Source: JACKOB01 sp024234575 (GTDB lineage Bacteria; Pseudomonadota; Gammaproteobacteria; Pseudomonadales; Oleiphilaceae). Taken from it: DNA of 64,000 bases. This document shows positions 17,085 through 24,225 of the stretch, in pieces. The DNA is taken from positions 62,001 to 126,000 of the forward strand of contig JBPJFZ010000001.1 of the NCBI GenBank assembly GCA_051208035.1, written 5' to 3'. A program made the translations under genes and the position numbers. Under the pieces are notes generated by a model, which was given only the letters and a program-made list of their open reading frames with translations, searched no databases and was not told the origin of the DNA. How positions within the stretch are numbered: position 1 is the stretch's first letter; the number at the start of each line of letters is the position of its first letter.

Positions 17085-18365
17085 ATGCCAAAGAAAGTTA
17101 AAGAACTAAGCGCAGTTGAACTAAAGCGGCTCACTCACTCAGTTAGCGAAAATGGCAAAGAGTATAACGCCCTTCATTCTGTTGGTGGTGTTTCTGGCCT
17201 TCTCCTTCAAGTAACCCCTACTGGTGCTAAGTCTTGGGTATTAAGAACAGTCATTGGCGCCAAGCGCCGCAACATTGGATTAGGTGGCTATCCCGAGGTC
17301 ACACTTGCCAAAGCACGACTAAAGGCCGCAGAACTCAAACAGCAAATAGAACAAGGATTAGACCCCATTGAAATTAAACGCGCGGCCAAGCGTGAATTAA
17401 TCGCCTCCCAGTTATCAATGATGACATTTGATGACGCTGCGCGGGAATTTATTAAGATGAAGTCTAAAGAGTTTAGAAACCCGCGCCAGTCTGAACAATG
17501 GGAAAACAGCCTTGCAGCGTATGCAAGCCCACACATCGGCAAAACGCCAGTAAGAGAAATCGAGTTACCACACATTAAAGCGGTGCTCACCCCGATATGG
17601 GAGACAAAGACCGAAACAGCAAACCGAGTACGCTCACGCATTGAAAATATTTTAGGCTGGTGCGCTATTCACGGTTACAGGAGCGCCGAAAACCCCGCGC
17701 GATGGTCTGGCTATCTGGATAAGGTGTTTCCTTCGCCTGAATCAATAAAGAAAAAGAAGCATCACGCCGCCCTATCTGTTGATGACATTCCGACATTTTT
17801 CAAAGCATTGCGGGAGAGAACAGGCACGGCAGCGCGAGCACTTGAGTTTATGATTCTCACGGCAAGCCGCACAAATGAAGTCATAGGCGATAAGCGCATT
17901 CGAAAGCCTGGCATAACTTGGCAAGAGGTCGATTTAACCAAAAAGGTGTGGACGATACCCGCTGACCGAATGAAATCAGGCAAAGAACATAAAGTGCCGT
18001 TGTGTGAACGCGCCTTTGCTCTTTTAAGCGAACAGCCACAAGGCAAAGCTGACGAATTAATATTCCAAGGTCCAGGCGGCGAAATACCGTCTAACAATTT
18101 CTTAACCGCTTTGCTGAAACGCATGGAAAACCCTGTTACCGCTCACGGGTTTAGATCCACGTTTAAAGATTGGGCACGGGAGTTTACCAACTACCCCGAT
18201 GAAGTTTCAGAACTGGCGTTGGCACACGTTAACAGTGACGCAACCAGGGCAGCTTATGCACGGTCGGAATTACTTGATAAACGGCGACTACTAATGTCGG
18301 ACTGGTCGTTATATTGCTATGAAGGCAAACAGCCCGCCAAAGTCGTAGCCATCAAGACAGGCTAA
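17085..18365 (+). CDS. int: P4-type tyrosine integrase (DUF4102 + phage integrase)
   Basis: 426 residues, normal size. N-terminal DUF4102 domain (Gly-Gly-Tyr-Pro-Glu-Val-Thr-Leu-Ala near 66-74; Ala-Glu-Leu-Lys-Gln near 81), core-binding SAM-like domain about 100-190, catalytic domain about 225-400. Catalytic residues visible: Arg in Ala-Ser-Arg-Thr-Asn-Glu (about 261), His-Gly-Phe-Arg (about 353-356), His of Leu-Ala-His-Val-Asn (about 379) and Tyr of Ala-Ala-Tyr-Ala-Arg-Ser (about 389). It should insert and excise the element at tRNA-Ser. It lies at the left end, reading inward, while the intact tRNA is at the right end, which is the reverse of the common P4 arrangement. Confidence 0.96.
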   Translation: MPKKVKELSAVELKRLTHSVSENGKEYNALHSVGGVSGLLLQVTPTGAKSWVLRTVIGAKRRNIGLGGYPEVTLAKARLKAAELKQQIEQGLDPIEIKRAAKRELIASQLSMMTFDDAAREFIKMKSKEFRNPRQSEQWENSLAAYASPHIGKTPVREIELPHIKAVLTPIWETKTETANRVRSRIENILGWCAIHGYRSAENPARWSGYLDKVFPSPESIKKKKHHAALSVDDIPTFFKALRERTGTAARALEFMILTASRTNEVIGDKRIRKPGITWQEVDLTKKVWTIPADRMKSGKEHKVPLCERAFALLSEQPQGKADELIFQGPGGEIPSNNFLTALLKRMENPVTAHGFRSTFKDWAREFTNYPDEVSELALAHVNSDATRAAYARSELLDKRRLLMSDWSLYCYEGKQPAKVVAIKTG

Positions 18366-18443
18366 AAGAATTACCAAGCGTAACCGGAAGAGCGGCCACT
18401 CAACCGGTTACTAACCACAACAAACCGAATGAGGGTTTAAATT

Positions 18444-18740
18444 ATGGCTAACACCAATACTAACGGAATCGACAGAGCATTTGATAGTGACTATAACATT
18501 GCTGTTATCAATAAAGAGGCGCGAACGGATGACATCGTGGACGCGATGACTAAACGCTTCGCACAAGCCGAGGCGTTGCTTGTGTCTATGCTTTGTGAGG
18601 ATTTTGAAGATATGAACGAAAGCTCAAAGGCCAATATTTATTGGTTGCTGAAAGATCAGGTACACCAAACAAGGGTTCTATTTGATGAGTATTTACACCG
18701 AACCATTCGCGTACATAAGCAATTGAAAGCCACCGCTTAA
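18444..18740 (+). CDS. Unknown 98-aa element protein
   Basis: 98 residues, GAGGG eight bases before the ATG. Mostly helical, charged, with one Cys in Met-Leu-Cys-Glu-Asp-Phe-Glu-Asp and a C-terminal helix Leu-Phe-Asp-Glu-Tyr-Leu-His-Arg-Thr-Ile-Arg. No signal or membrane segment. Lies 79 bases after the integrase. I do not recognise the family. Small satellite proteins in this position are often directionality factors or interfere with the helper phage, but nothing here proves either. Confidence 0.7.
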   Translation: MANTNTNGIDRAFDSDYNIAVINKEARTDDIVDAMTKRFAQAEALLVSMLCEDFEDMNESSKANIYWLLKDQVHQTRVLFDEYLHRTIRVHKQLKATA

Positions 18741-18745
18741 CCAGT

Positions 18746-18806
18746 TTTAGCCAGTCTAGGGTAGCTCCCGAAAGGCCGGAAACCTTCACCGGCTTGGCTG
18801 GCTAAA
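18746..18806. repeat. Nested inverted repeat (structured RNA or terminator-like)
   Basis: Outer arms TTTAGCCAG (18746-18754) and CTGGCTAAA (18798-18806) are perfect 9-bp complements; inside, GCCGG and CCGGC form a second stem. It fills the gap between the 98-aa and 241-aa genes. An ATTTAAT tail follows, not a strong U-run. Could act as attenuator, processing site or protein-binding cruciform. Confidence 0.55.
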
Positions 18807-18835
18807 TTTAATGAAGGGCACAAAACGAAGGGCGC

Positions 18836-19561
18836 ATGATGATAGAACAGGAATATTATACGATACGCGAACTCGCGGAGCGTTGGACGAAAGAAGGCAA
18901 GCCGACAACGCCCAAACAAATTATCCATCTAGGCATTCGTGGAGATCTGCCGATTTACGTTTCAAAACGGGCGATATTAAAGACAACCAATCAAACGCCT
19001 TACGCTTTGCGGTTTACTGTTGAAAGTAATGAATCTGAGGAAATTTTAAACCCAAAACCAAACGAGCCAAAGAGATTTATATATCTGGCCGAACATAGAG
19101 ACGCACAAGACTTCGAACAGGTAAGCGTTGACCAACTGAAAGACTTGGACTTAGAACCGCACGATGGATCTATGTTCGAGCGTTACGGGGTTGGGTTAAA
19201 AACAAACTTATACGACTCAATTTTGTTTAATAATTATAGATTTATCCCAAACGATGACCATGGGATTCCAGTGACAATGACCATCGATTGCTTTTACGTA
19301 ATGGGCACTGACGTTCACACCTCAGAAGATAAAAAAACAAAGTTTGATCGAGCAGAAAGCACTTACCACAAAGTAATCGGCTTACTCTTGCGTGAAGTGC
19401 TCAAAAGCAACGGCAAACAAAGCGGGTTGATTGGTGATCTGGTAAGCAATTACGGAGATATACGCGGCATATCAAAATCGAACCTCGAAAACATATTTGC
19501 AGACGCGAATAAGGAGATTAACAAACACCTCCCCCAAAGCGATATTAAACGCCCCGAATAA
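18836..19561 (+). CDS. Unknown 241-aa element protein with HTH-like N-terminus
   Basis: 241 residues; start at ATG 18836 or the adjacent ATG 18839, with GAAGGG upstream. Residues 7-40 (Tyr-Tyr-Thr-Ile-Arg-Glu-Leu-Ala-Glu-Arg-Trp, then Thr-Pro-Lys-Gln-Ile) look like a MerR/AlpA-type helix-turn-helix. The C-terminus (Tyr-His-Lys-Val-Ile-Gly-Leu-Leu-Leu, then Gly-Ile-Ser-Lys-Ser-Asn-Leu-Glu-Asn-Ile-Phe) resembles the helical tail of many phage/island regulators in which a residue-pair Lys-Ile-Ile-Gly-Leu recurs. The middle 100 residues are unassigned. Probably a DNA-binding regulator of the element; this is inference from motif shape. Confidence 0.75.
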   Translation: MMIEQEYYTIRELAERWTKEGKPTTPKQIIHLGIRGDLPIYVSKRAILKTTNQTPYALRFTVESNESEEILNPKPNEPKRFIYLAEHRDAQDFEQVSVDQLKDLDLEPHDGSMFERYGVGLKTNLYDSILFNNYRFIPNDDHGIPVTMTIDCFYVMGTDVHTSEDKKTKFDRAESTYHKVIGLLLREVLKSNGKQSGLIGDLVSNYGDIRGISKSNLENIFADANKEINKHLPQSDIKRPE

Positions 19562-19567
19562 CTTCCG

Positions 19568-19604
19568 ACCCCAGCTAGGGTAATCAAAACCCCAGCTAGG
19601 GTTA
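19568..19604. promoter_or_regulatory. Paired operator-like repeats upstream of AlpA-type gene
   Basis: ACCCCAGCTAGGGT occurs twice (about 19568-19581 and 19589-19602), 21 bases apart, in the gap before the AlpA-type gene. Two helical turns of spacing suggests a dimeric or paired regulator; candidates are the AlpA protein itself or the 241-aa protein. Confidence 0.5.
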
Positions 19605-19671
19605 AGCGTCCCACCTTAAAAAATACCCTGACCTCGAAGTTACTAATTCTTACTAACCGAGAGGTCACAAG

Positions 19672-19884
19672 ATGAAAAACACAGTGCCCGCGCAGTCGCC
19701 TGATTGCGCTTTTCTATCAGTCAACAATCTTTCAAAACGCTATGACGTCCACGAAAAAACAATATGGCGTTGGGCGCATATCAACGCATTCCCTAAACCA
19801 ATTAAATTAACGCAAGGCGCAACCCGTTGGAGAAGTGCAGACGTTGAAGCGTGGGAAGCTGAAAAAATAGGAGCGGCCAAATAA
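19672..19884 (+). CDS. AlpA-family helix-turn-helix regulator
   Basis: 70 residues. Phe-Leu-Ser-Val-Asn-Asn-Leu-Ser-Lys-Arg-Tyr-Asp-Val-His-Glu-Lys-Thr-Ile-Trp-Arg-Trp (about 14-34) then Phe-Pro-Lys-Pro-Ile-Lys-Leu and Thr-Arg-Trp-Arg-Ser-Ala-Asp-Val-Glu-Ala-Trp are the MerR-like HTH signature of AlpA/Phage_AlpA proteins. GAGAGGT precedes the ATG by six bases. In P4-like islands AlpA-type proteins regulate integrase/excision or switch on replication genes. Its stop codon overlaps the next start (TAATG), so it heads the replication operon. Operator-like repeats lie just upstream. Confidence 0.93.
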   Translation: MKNTVPAQSPDCAFLSVNNLSKRYDVHEKTIWRWAHINAFPKPIKLTQGATRWRSADVEAWEAEKIGAAK

Positions 19885-20432
19885 TGAAGACAAAAAAAAG
19901 CCGCCCAAATCAGAACGGCATTAACAATACTTTCGCCGTCCATGATAACACGGCCACCGCCGCTTTCAATCAGCTGATTCACCTTCAATTGTTCGAGTCT
20001 GGAAAACAGACACTTAAAGCCCAAACAGGTAAAACACTAGACCTTCAACAGCTCAACATCTGCGCCAGAGGAAGCGATAAAGACAGGCGATTTTTTGAGC
20101 GTTTTCCCGTGCGATCCTATCGCATTAGAAAGATGACCATTAAAGAGCACAAACACTTTAAGAAAACCAGCACCCAGGCTTTAGACGGTGTTCTGGTCAC
20201 ACAATTAAAGCCTGGCTCACGCATGAAAACGCCTGTTCGCCTCGTCGGCATACCGAGCGACCACCCTTGTTTTTATACAGGTGATAATCTTGAAGTTCAC
20301 CGATTTACAGACAATGTTTTGATGTTGCTTGCCCAGGCACTCGACAACCCAATAACAGAAAAAGACTACGCCTTTATTTCTTTAAGTGAACTGGCAAGCA
20401 AAGCAAACGCTTTGAAGGCTGGGCGCGCATGA
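19884..20432 (+). CDS. Unknown 182-aa element protein in replication operon
   Basis: 182 residues, start overlapping the AlpA stop (TAATG), end overlapping the primase start (ATGA), so translation is coupled on both sides. Very basic N-terminus and middle (Arg-Lys-Met-Thr-Ile-Lys-Glu-His-Lys-His-Phe-Lys-Lys, about 86-98), consistent with nucleic-acid binding. Cys at about 52 and 132. No domain recognised. Its place between regulator and primase suggests a replication accessory protein; inference from position only. Confidence 0.8.
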   Translation: MKTKKSRPNQNGINNTFAVHDNTATAAFNQLIHLQLFESGKQTLKAQTGKTLDLQQLNICARGSDKDRRFFERFPVRSYRIRKMTIKEHKHFKKTSTQALDGVLVTQLKPGSRMKTPVRLVGIPSDHPCFYTGDNLEVHRFTDNVLMLLAQALDNPITEKDYAFISLSELASKANALKAGRA

Positions 20433-22822
20433 GTAACACGACCGCTTTACCACAACCTCTTAGCCAATCTATGACCTATCTAACAGGCCGCAATCTTCGC
20501 CAGCAATCAAACTTTAAGTATATCGGCTGGGCAGACCTCACAAGAATGGCTAAAAATCCAGCAACAGGAATTAAAGAGAAGAAAAATCTTCCTTTTGTTG
20601 CACCATTCAACGCCAAATCAAAGCGAAAAGCCGACGCCATTGCTCACAACAACTACACGATGTTGGTCGCTGATGATGATGATAACAATAGGTTAATTGA
20701 GTCAGTCATTCAGCTATTGGAAGATAAAGGTCTGGGTTCGTTCATTGTTTACAGTACCTTTTCGCACAAAATGCCAAAAAATCGGTGGCGTGTATTTATT
20801 GAACTATCAGAGCCGCTTGACGTTGATCACTGGGAGGCATTGCAGGGTTATCTATGCAAATTACTAGACGGCGACAATTGTGCAGAAAAAGCCGTACAAA
20901 TTGCCTTCTTGCCTGCTGTAGCAAAAGGTGGCTATGAGTACAAAATATCTGACGGTTTGGCGCTCGACCCGTTTGATTTAACTCACCCTTTTAATGCTGG
21001 CGCCAGTGAGCTTAAGAAGAGGCAAGAGAAAGAAATCAGAGAAGCAGAAGCTGCCGCCAAAGCCCTACCCAAAAAAACCGAGGCGGTTACGGACGGCCAA
21101 ATAAGTGTTATTGATACAGTGAACAATGCCTATGAATGGGCTGATCTGCTAATTGAGGCCGGACTTAAAAAACGCGGTAAAAGTTGGCTACATCCGAACA
21201 GCACAAGCCGCAGCCCTGGCGTTTATATTCTGCCTGACTCGGACGCTTACTTTTCGCACCACTCACAAGCAACCGATCCGCTGGCCGATGGTCACAAGCA
21301 TGATAAGTTTGATTTTATTTGTCAGTACCGGTATGGCGGTGACTTTAAAGCAGCATTGAAGGGCGAAGGCGACAAACTGACAACACACACAGGCGAAAGC
21401 ATTACCAAGCACAACCAGCGCATCTATATGAGGCAGCAAGCCGCGAATAATTCCGCTGATGGGTTTATTGTTGATCTTAGCCAGACTGGGGGGGCAGAGA
21501 GTGACGACAGCAGATCTCCCAAACCGGATAAAAAGCGCGGCATATTCGTTGATATTCGAAAACTTCAATCACGCCCCCCGCATTGGTTAATAACAGATTA
21601 TATCGAACGCAACACGCTTAATTGTGTGTTTGGCGACCCAGGCGCGGGAAAGTCTTTTGTTGCAATTGATATGGCTCTTTGCGTGGCAAATGGGGCCGAC
21701 TGGAGCGAACAAAAGACCGAGCAAGGCGGTGTTATCTATATCACTGGTGAAGGTCACAACGGTATTAAGCGCCGAATAGACGCATGGGAAAAGTACCACA
21801 ACATCGAAACACCGGAGGGCCGATTTATTTTAAGCACTTGCCCCGTGTTGTTAGGCGACCCTAAAGCCGCCGAAATCGCATCCATAGAAATAAAACAAAT
21901 CATTAATGAAGCAGATATACAGCCTTCTCTAATTGTTGTTGATACGTTGGCACGAAATATGGGGGGCGATGAAAACAACACCAAAGATATGAACGATTTT
22001 ATTATCAACATCGACACTTACTTACGAGTACCACACAGTGCCAGCGTTTTAATTGTTCACCACACCGGACACGCTGACAAATCAAGGGCGCGTGGTTCTA
22101 TGGCGTTTAAGGGGGCGCTAGATAGCGAGTACAAGGTAGTGAAGACAAAAAACGGGGGCGCTCGCATGATTAATACAAAGATGAAAGAATTTGAGCCACC
22201 CGAAACAGTAGACTTTAGTTTCGTTACCGTAGATTTGGAAGACGACAAAACAAGCGCCGTCTTGAAAACGGATGGTAAGCACTCCCCAAAAAGGGAGCAC
22301 GACACAGAAGAAGCGCTTAAGTTTTCTGACGACACTGATGAAGTAAATGGCGGCAGCTTAGGCCGTCTGGAAGACAACACGGCAGCAATGAAGATACTTA
22401 ACGATCTATACGACCAGCACCGCGCAAACCTGGAAGAGAGCTCACTTTCACCCGCAGGGGCGAGAGTCAATGTTAAGGACTGGCGCGAAGCGGTTATCCA
22501 ATACATTAAAAAAGTCGCACCAAACAACACGGATGGGACGCCTAAAAAGTCAGACTCTTTTGCACGGAGTTACAACCGAATCAAGAAAGATTTAGAGGAG
22601 CGCCAGAGGATCACAATAACGCACCCTTATGTATATTTGTATGGTTCGGACATGCCCGAAAAGCCGGACGAAAACCGGACAAACGACCGGACAAGGCCGG
22701 ACGGACAAGAATCGGATAACGACCGGACAGAAATCGGACAAGCACAAAATGAAGCACAAATAACGGACAGTGCCGAATCACCTTTAGCCAGTCTGGGTGC
22801 GGCTTTCAGCGCTGTTATATAA
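20429..22822 (+). CDS. Primase-helicase-like replication protein (RepA-type AAA ATPase)
   Basis: 797 residues. Residues about 70-180 resemble the catalytic part of archaeo-eukaryotic type primases: Leu-Val-Ala-Asp-Asp-Asp-Asp-Asn-Asn, then Arg-Trp-Arg-Val-Phe-Ile-Glu-Leu-Ser-Glu-Pro-Leu. Residues about 395-600 are a RepA/RecA-fold ATPase: Walker A Gly-Asp-Pro-Gly-Ala-Gly-Lys-Ser (about 401-408), Walker B Leu-Ile-Val-Val-Asp-Thr-Leu-Ala-Arg (about 501-509), sensor Val-His-His-Thr-Gly-His (about 542). This is the P4-alpha-like logic of primase plus helicase in one chain. The last 60 codons contain the first half of an iteron array, which explains the low-complexity Asp/Arg/Pro-rich tail. Should start the element's replication at 22.65-22.92 kb. 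Confidence 0.88.
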   Translation: MSNTTALPQPLSQSMTYLTGRNLRQQSNFKYIGWADLTRMAKNPATGIKEKKNLPFVAPFNAKSKRKADAIAHNNYTMLVADDDDNNRLIESVIQLLEDKGLGSFIVYSTFSHKMPKNRWRVFIELSEPLDVDHWEALQGYLCKLLDGDNCAEKAVQIAFLPAVAKGGYEYKISDGLALDPFDLTHPFNAGASELKKRQEKEIREAEAAAKALPKKTEAVTDGQISVIDTVNNAYEWADLLIEAGLKKRGKSWLHPNSTSRSPGVYILPDSDAYFSHHSQATDPLADGHKHDKFDFICQYRYGGDFKAALKGEGDKLTTHTGESITKHNQRIYMRQQAANNSADGFIVDLSQTGGAESDDSRSPKPDKKRGIFVDIRKLQSRPPHWLITDYIERNTLNCVFGDPGAGKSFVAIDMALCVANGADWSEQKTEQGGVIYITGEGHNGIKRRIDAWEKYHNIETPEGRFILSTCPVLLGDPKAAEIASIEIKQIINEADIQPSLIVVDTLARNMGGDENNTKDMNDFIINIDTYLRVPHSASVLIVHHTGHADKSRARGSMAFKGALDSEYKVVKTKNGGARMINTKMKEFEPPETVDFSFVTVDLEDDKTSAVLKTDGKHSPKREHDTEEALKFSDDTDEVNGGSLGRLEDNTAAMKILNDLYDQHRANLEESSLSPAGARVNVKDWREAVIQYIKKVAPNNTDGTPKKSDSFARSYNRIKKDLEERQRITITHPYVYLYGSDMPEKPDENRTNDRTRPDGQESDNDRTEIGQAQNEAQITDSAESPLASLGAAFSAVI

Positions 22823-22888
22823 CTTTAGAAATCGGACAGAACCACCGGACAAAAACCGGACGGACTGAAATCGGACAATAATCGGACA
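22647..22888. repeat. Iteron array, candidate replication origin
   Basis: CGGAC occurs 15 times on the plus strand, plus one CGGAT variant, mostly as CGGACA. Starts: 22647, 22665, 22676, 22688, 22698, 22702, (22713 variant), 22724, 22735, 22764, 22833, 22846, 22857, 22861, 22872, 22883. Most steps are 10-13 bases, usually 11, so sites lie on one face of the helix. Both halves contain the same overlapping doublet CGGACGGAC. The first half is coding (3' end of the primase gene), the second is in the gap. This is the form of an iteron origin read by a RepA/alpha-type protein. Confidence 0.8.
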
Positions 22889-22918
22889 AGCCCCCCCTAA
22901 GTAAATAGGGGGGCGTCC
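22884..22918. repeat. GC-rich hairpin at end of iterons
   Basis: GGAC + GCCCCCC (22884-22896) pairs with GGGGGGC + GTCC (22908-22918) around an A/T-rich loop. It joins the last iteron to an inverted iteron half-site. No U-run, so an origin or packaging structure is at least as likely as a terminator for the primase operon. Confidence 0.55.
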
Positions 22919-23044
22919 GGTGTCTAGGATTTACCCCCCCAAGATTGGCTAAAAATTAAACCTGACCCCATGACGTATGTTTTACTGATGCCATCAAGGG
23001 TTTACATTTTATGTATGCCCCAAAGGCCGTAACGAAATGTTACC

Positions 23045-23124
23045 CCCTCGCGCACGCGCACGACTCTTGATTTAGAGGATGTCCAAAAGCTGGACACCCC
23101 CATTCCCTCGCGCGCGCGCACGAC
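23045..23124. repeat. Two CG-rich 20-base repeats flanking a GGACA palindrome
   Basis: CCCTCGCGC-A/G-CGCGCACGAC at 23045-23064 and 23105-23124 match in 19 of 20 bases and start exactly 60 bases apart. Between them TGTCCA (23080-23085) and TGGACA (23091-23096) form an inverted pair of iteron-like half-sites. Alternating CG could form Z-DNA. Confidence 0.65.
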
Positions 23125-23246
23125 AAAAAAGTGAATTAGCAATAAATAAAACCCTAACATCCGGTGCATAGGGTAGACGCCTCAGAGATCAGACCCACCC
23201 CTCCCCATCGCCGACAGCATCACCCAGGCACCGAGCACACCAAAAC

Positions 23247-23292
23247 ACCACATCTAGTGCCTTCGCTGCACCATAACCACAACATATAGTGC
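23247..23292. promoter_or_regulatory. Repeated box upstream of capsid operon
   Basis: ACCACATCTAGTGC (23247-23260) and ACCACAACATATAGTGC (23276-23292) are related direct repeats about 29 bases apart, ending about 77 bases before the 63-aa gene. A candidate activator or repressor site for the late promoter. Confidence 0.35.
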
Positions 23293-23368
23293 TTAATAGT
23301 GGATTTATGCTAATTAATCTGATTTAATTGGAATCAATGACCAACATTTACCAGAAAGGCGCAATTTC

Positions 23369-23560
23369 ATGGCTAGACCACACGGAGCCACGCAGATACA
23401 GCCCACCGAGGCCGAGATTAAGCAATACACGCAATACTTAAAGGATCAGGCGGCCAATGGAGACATAAGCGCGACAGGCTGGCTAATCATGCTCAATGCA
23501 ATTAAAGCGGGAACCCTGCCTTTTAAGATCATTAACGGCCAAATAGTTGAGACACGCTAA
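23369..23560 (+). CDS. Unknown 63-aa protein heading the capsid operon
   Basis: 63 residues, AAAGG nine bases before the ATG. Stop overlaps the protease start (TAATG). Helical: Glu-Ala-Glu-Ile-Lys-Gln-Tyr-Thr-Gln-Tyr-Leu-Lys, then Trp-Leu-Ile-Met-Leu-Asn-Ala-Ile-Lys-Ala. No family recognised. Being coupled to protease and capsid, it may be a small head-assembly, size-determining or scaffold factor, or simply conserved with them. Confidence 0.75.
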   Translation: MARPHGATQIQPTEAEIKQYTQYLKDQAANGDISATGWLIMLNAIKAGTLPFKIINGQIVETR

Positions 23561-24225
23561 TGGATAACAGAACTGTTTTTGATTTCCCGTTAGAGATACG
23601 CGCCATCAATTCCCAGGGAGAGTTTGAAGGTTATGCCTCAGTGTTTGACGTGGTGGACACCTACAACACAGCTATGCAACCTGGATGCTTTCGAGCCAGT
23701 CTAGCGGCATGGTCGGAACGGAAACGACTACCGCCCCTGTTATGGCAGCACAAGACTGATGAGCCAATAGGCATCTATACAGATATGCGCGAAGACGCTC
23801 ACGGCCTAAAGGTTAAAGGTCAATTGCTTATCAATGATGATCCGTTAGCCAAACGCGCCTATGCCCACCTAAAAGCGGGATCTATTAACGGCTTATCAAT
23901 AGGGTTTAAGCGTGGTGTTGATTCATACGATGAGCAACGCGACATTACTCTGATACATGAGATTGATCTTCTCGAAGTTTCCCTGGTGACGTTTCCGTCA
24001 AACGAGAGCGCAACCATTACAACGGTGCGGGATAGCAGCGAAAGCGAACTACCTTCACCCCGGCAGCTTGAAACGATCCTGCGAGATGCTGGACTTTCAA
24101 GACGCCAAGCCAAGGCCATTTTGTCAGATGGCTATAAAGCTCTATCTCAGCGAGATGCTGATGAGGACGCCGGTTTACGACAACTTTTAAATACTATGAA
24201 CAACTGGAGCTTTACCAATGACTGA
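23560..24225 (+). CDS. HK97-family prohead protease
   Basis: 221 residues. Typical features: Gly-Glu-Phe-Glu-Gly-Tyr-Ala-Ser-Val-Phe (about 19-28), catalytic His in Leu-Trp-Gln-His-Lys-Thr (about 67), Gly-Leu-Ser-Ile-Gly-Phe with the nucleophilic Ser (about 113), then Glu-Val-Ser-Leu-Val-Thr-Phe-Pro (about 140). These are the family U35/S78 residues. It cleaves the N-terminal delta domain of the capsid protein during head maturation. The C-terminal 60 residues are Arg/Asp-rich and may be an internal linker. Its end overlaps the capsid gene by 8 bases. Confidence 0.95.
   Translation: MDNRTVFDFPLEIRAINSQGEFEGYASVFDVVDTYNTAMQPGCFRASLAAWSERKRLPPLLWQHKTDEPIGIYTDMREDAHGLKVKGQLLINDDPLAKRAYAHLKAGSINGLSIGFKRGVDSYDEQRDITLIHEIDLLEVSLVTFPSNESATITTVRDSSESELPSPRQLETILRDAGLSRRQAKAILSDGYKALSQRDADEDAGLRQLLNTMNNWSFTND

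Larger units (their letters stand above)
22823..23368. other. Origin/control region between replication and capsid genes
   Basis: 546 bases with no credible gene. It contains the second iteron block, the GC hairpin, two 20-base CG-rich repeats exactly 60 bases apart, an inverted TGTCCA/TGGACA pair and two related ACCACA...TAGTGC boxes, then AT-rich DNA before the 63-aa gene. It should hold the origin and the promoter of the capsid operon. Confidence 0.65.

Noticed and set aside
22647..22888. Short regular repeats as a CRISPR array
   Set aside because: Units are only 5-6 bases with 11-base periods and no unique spacers, partly within a coding gene; this is an iteron pattern.
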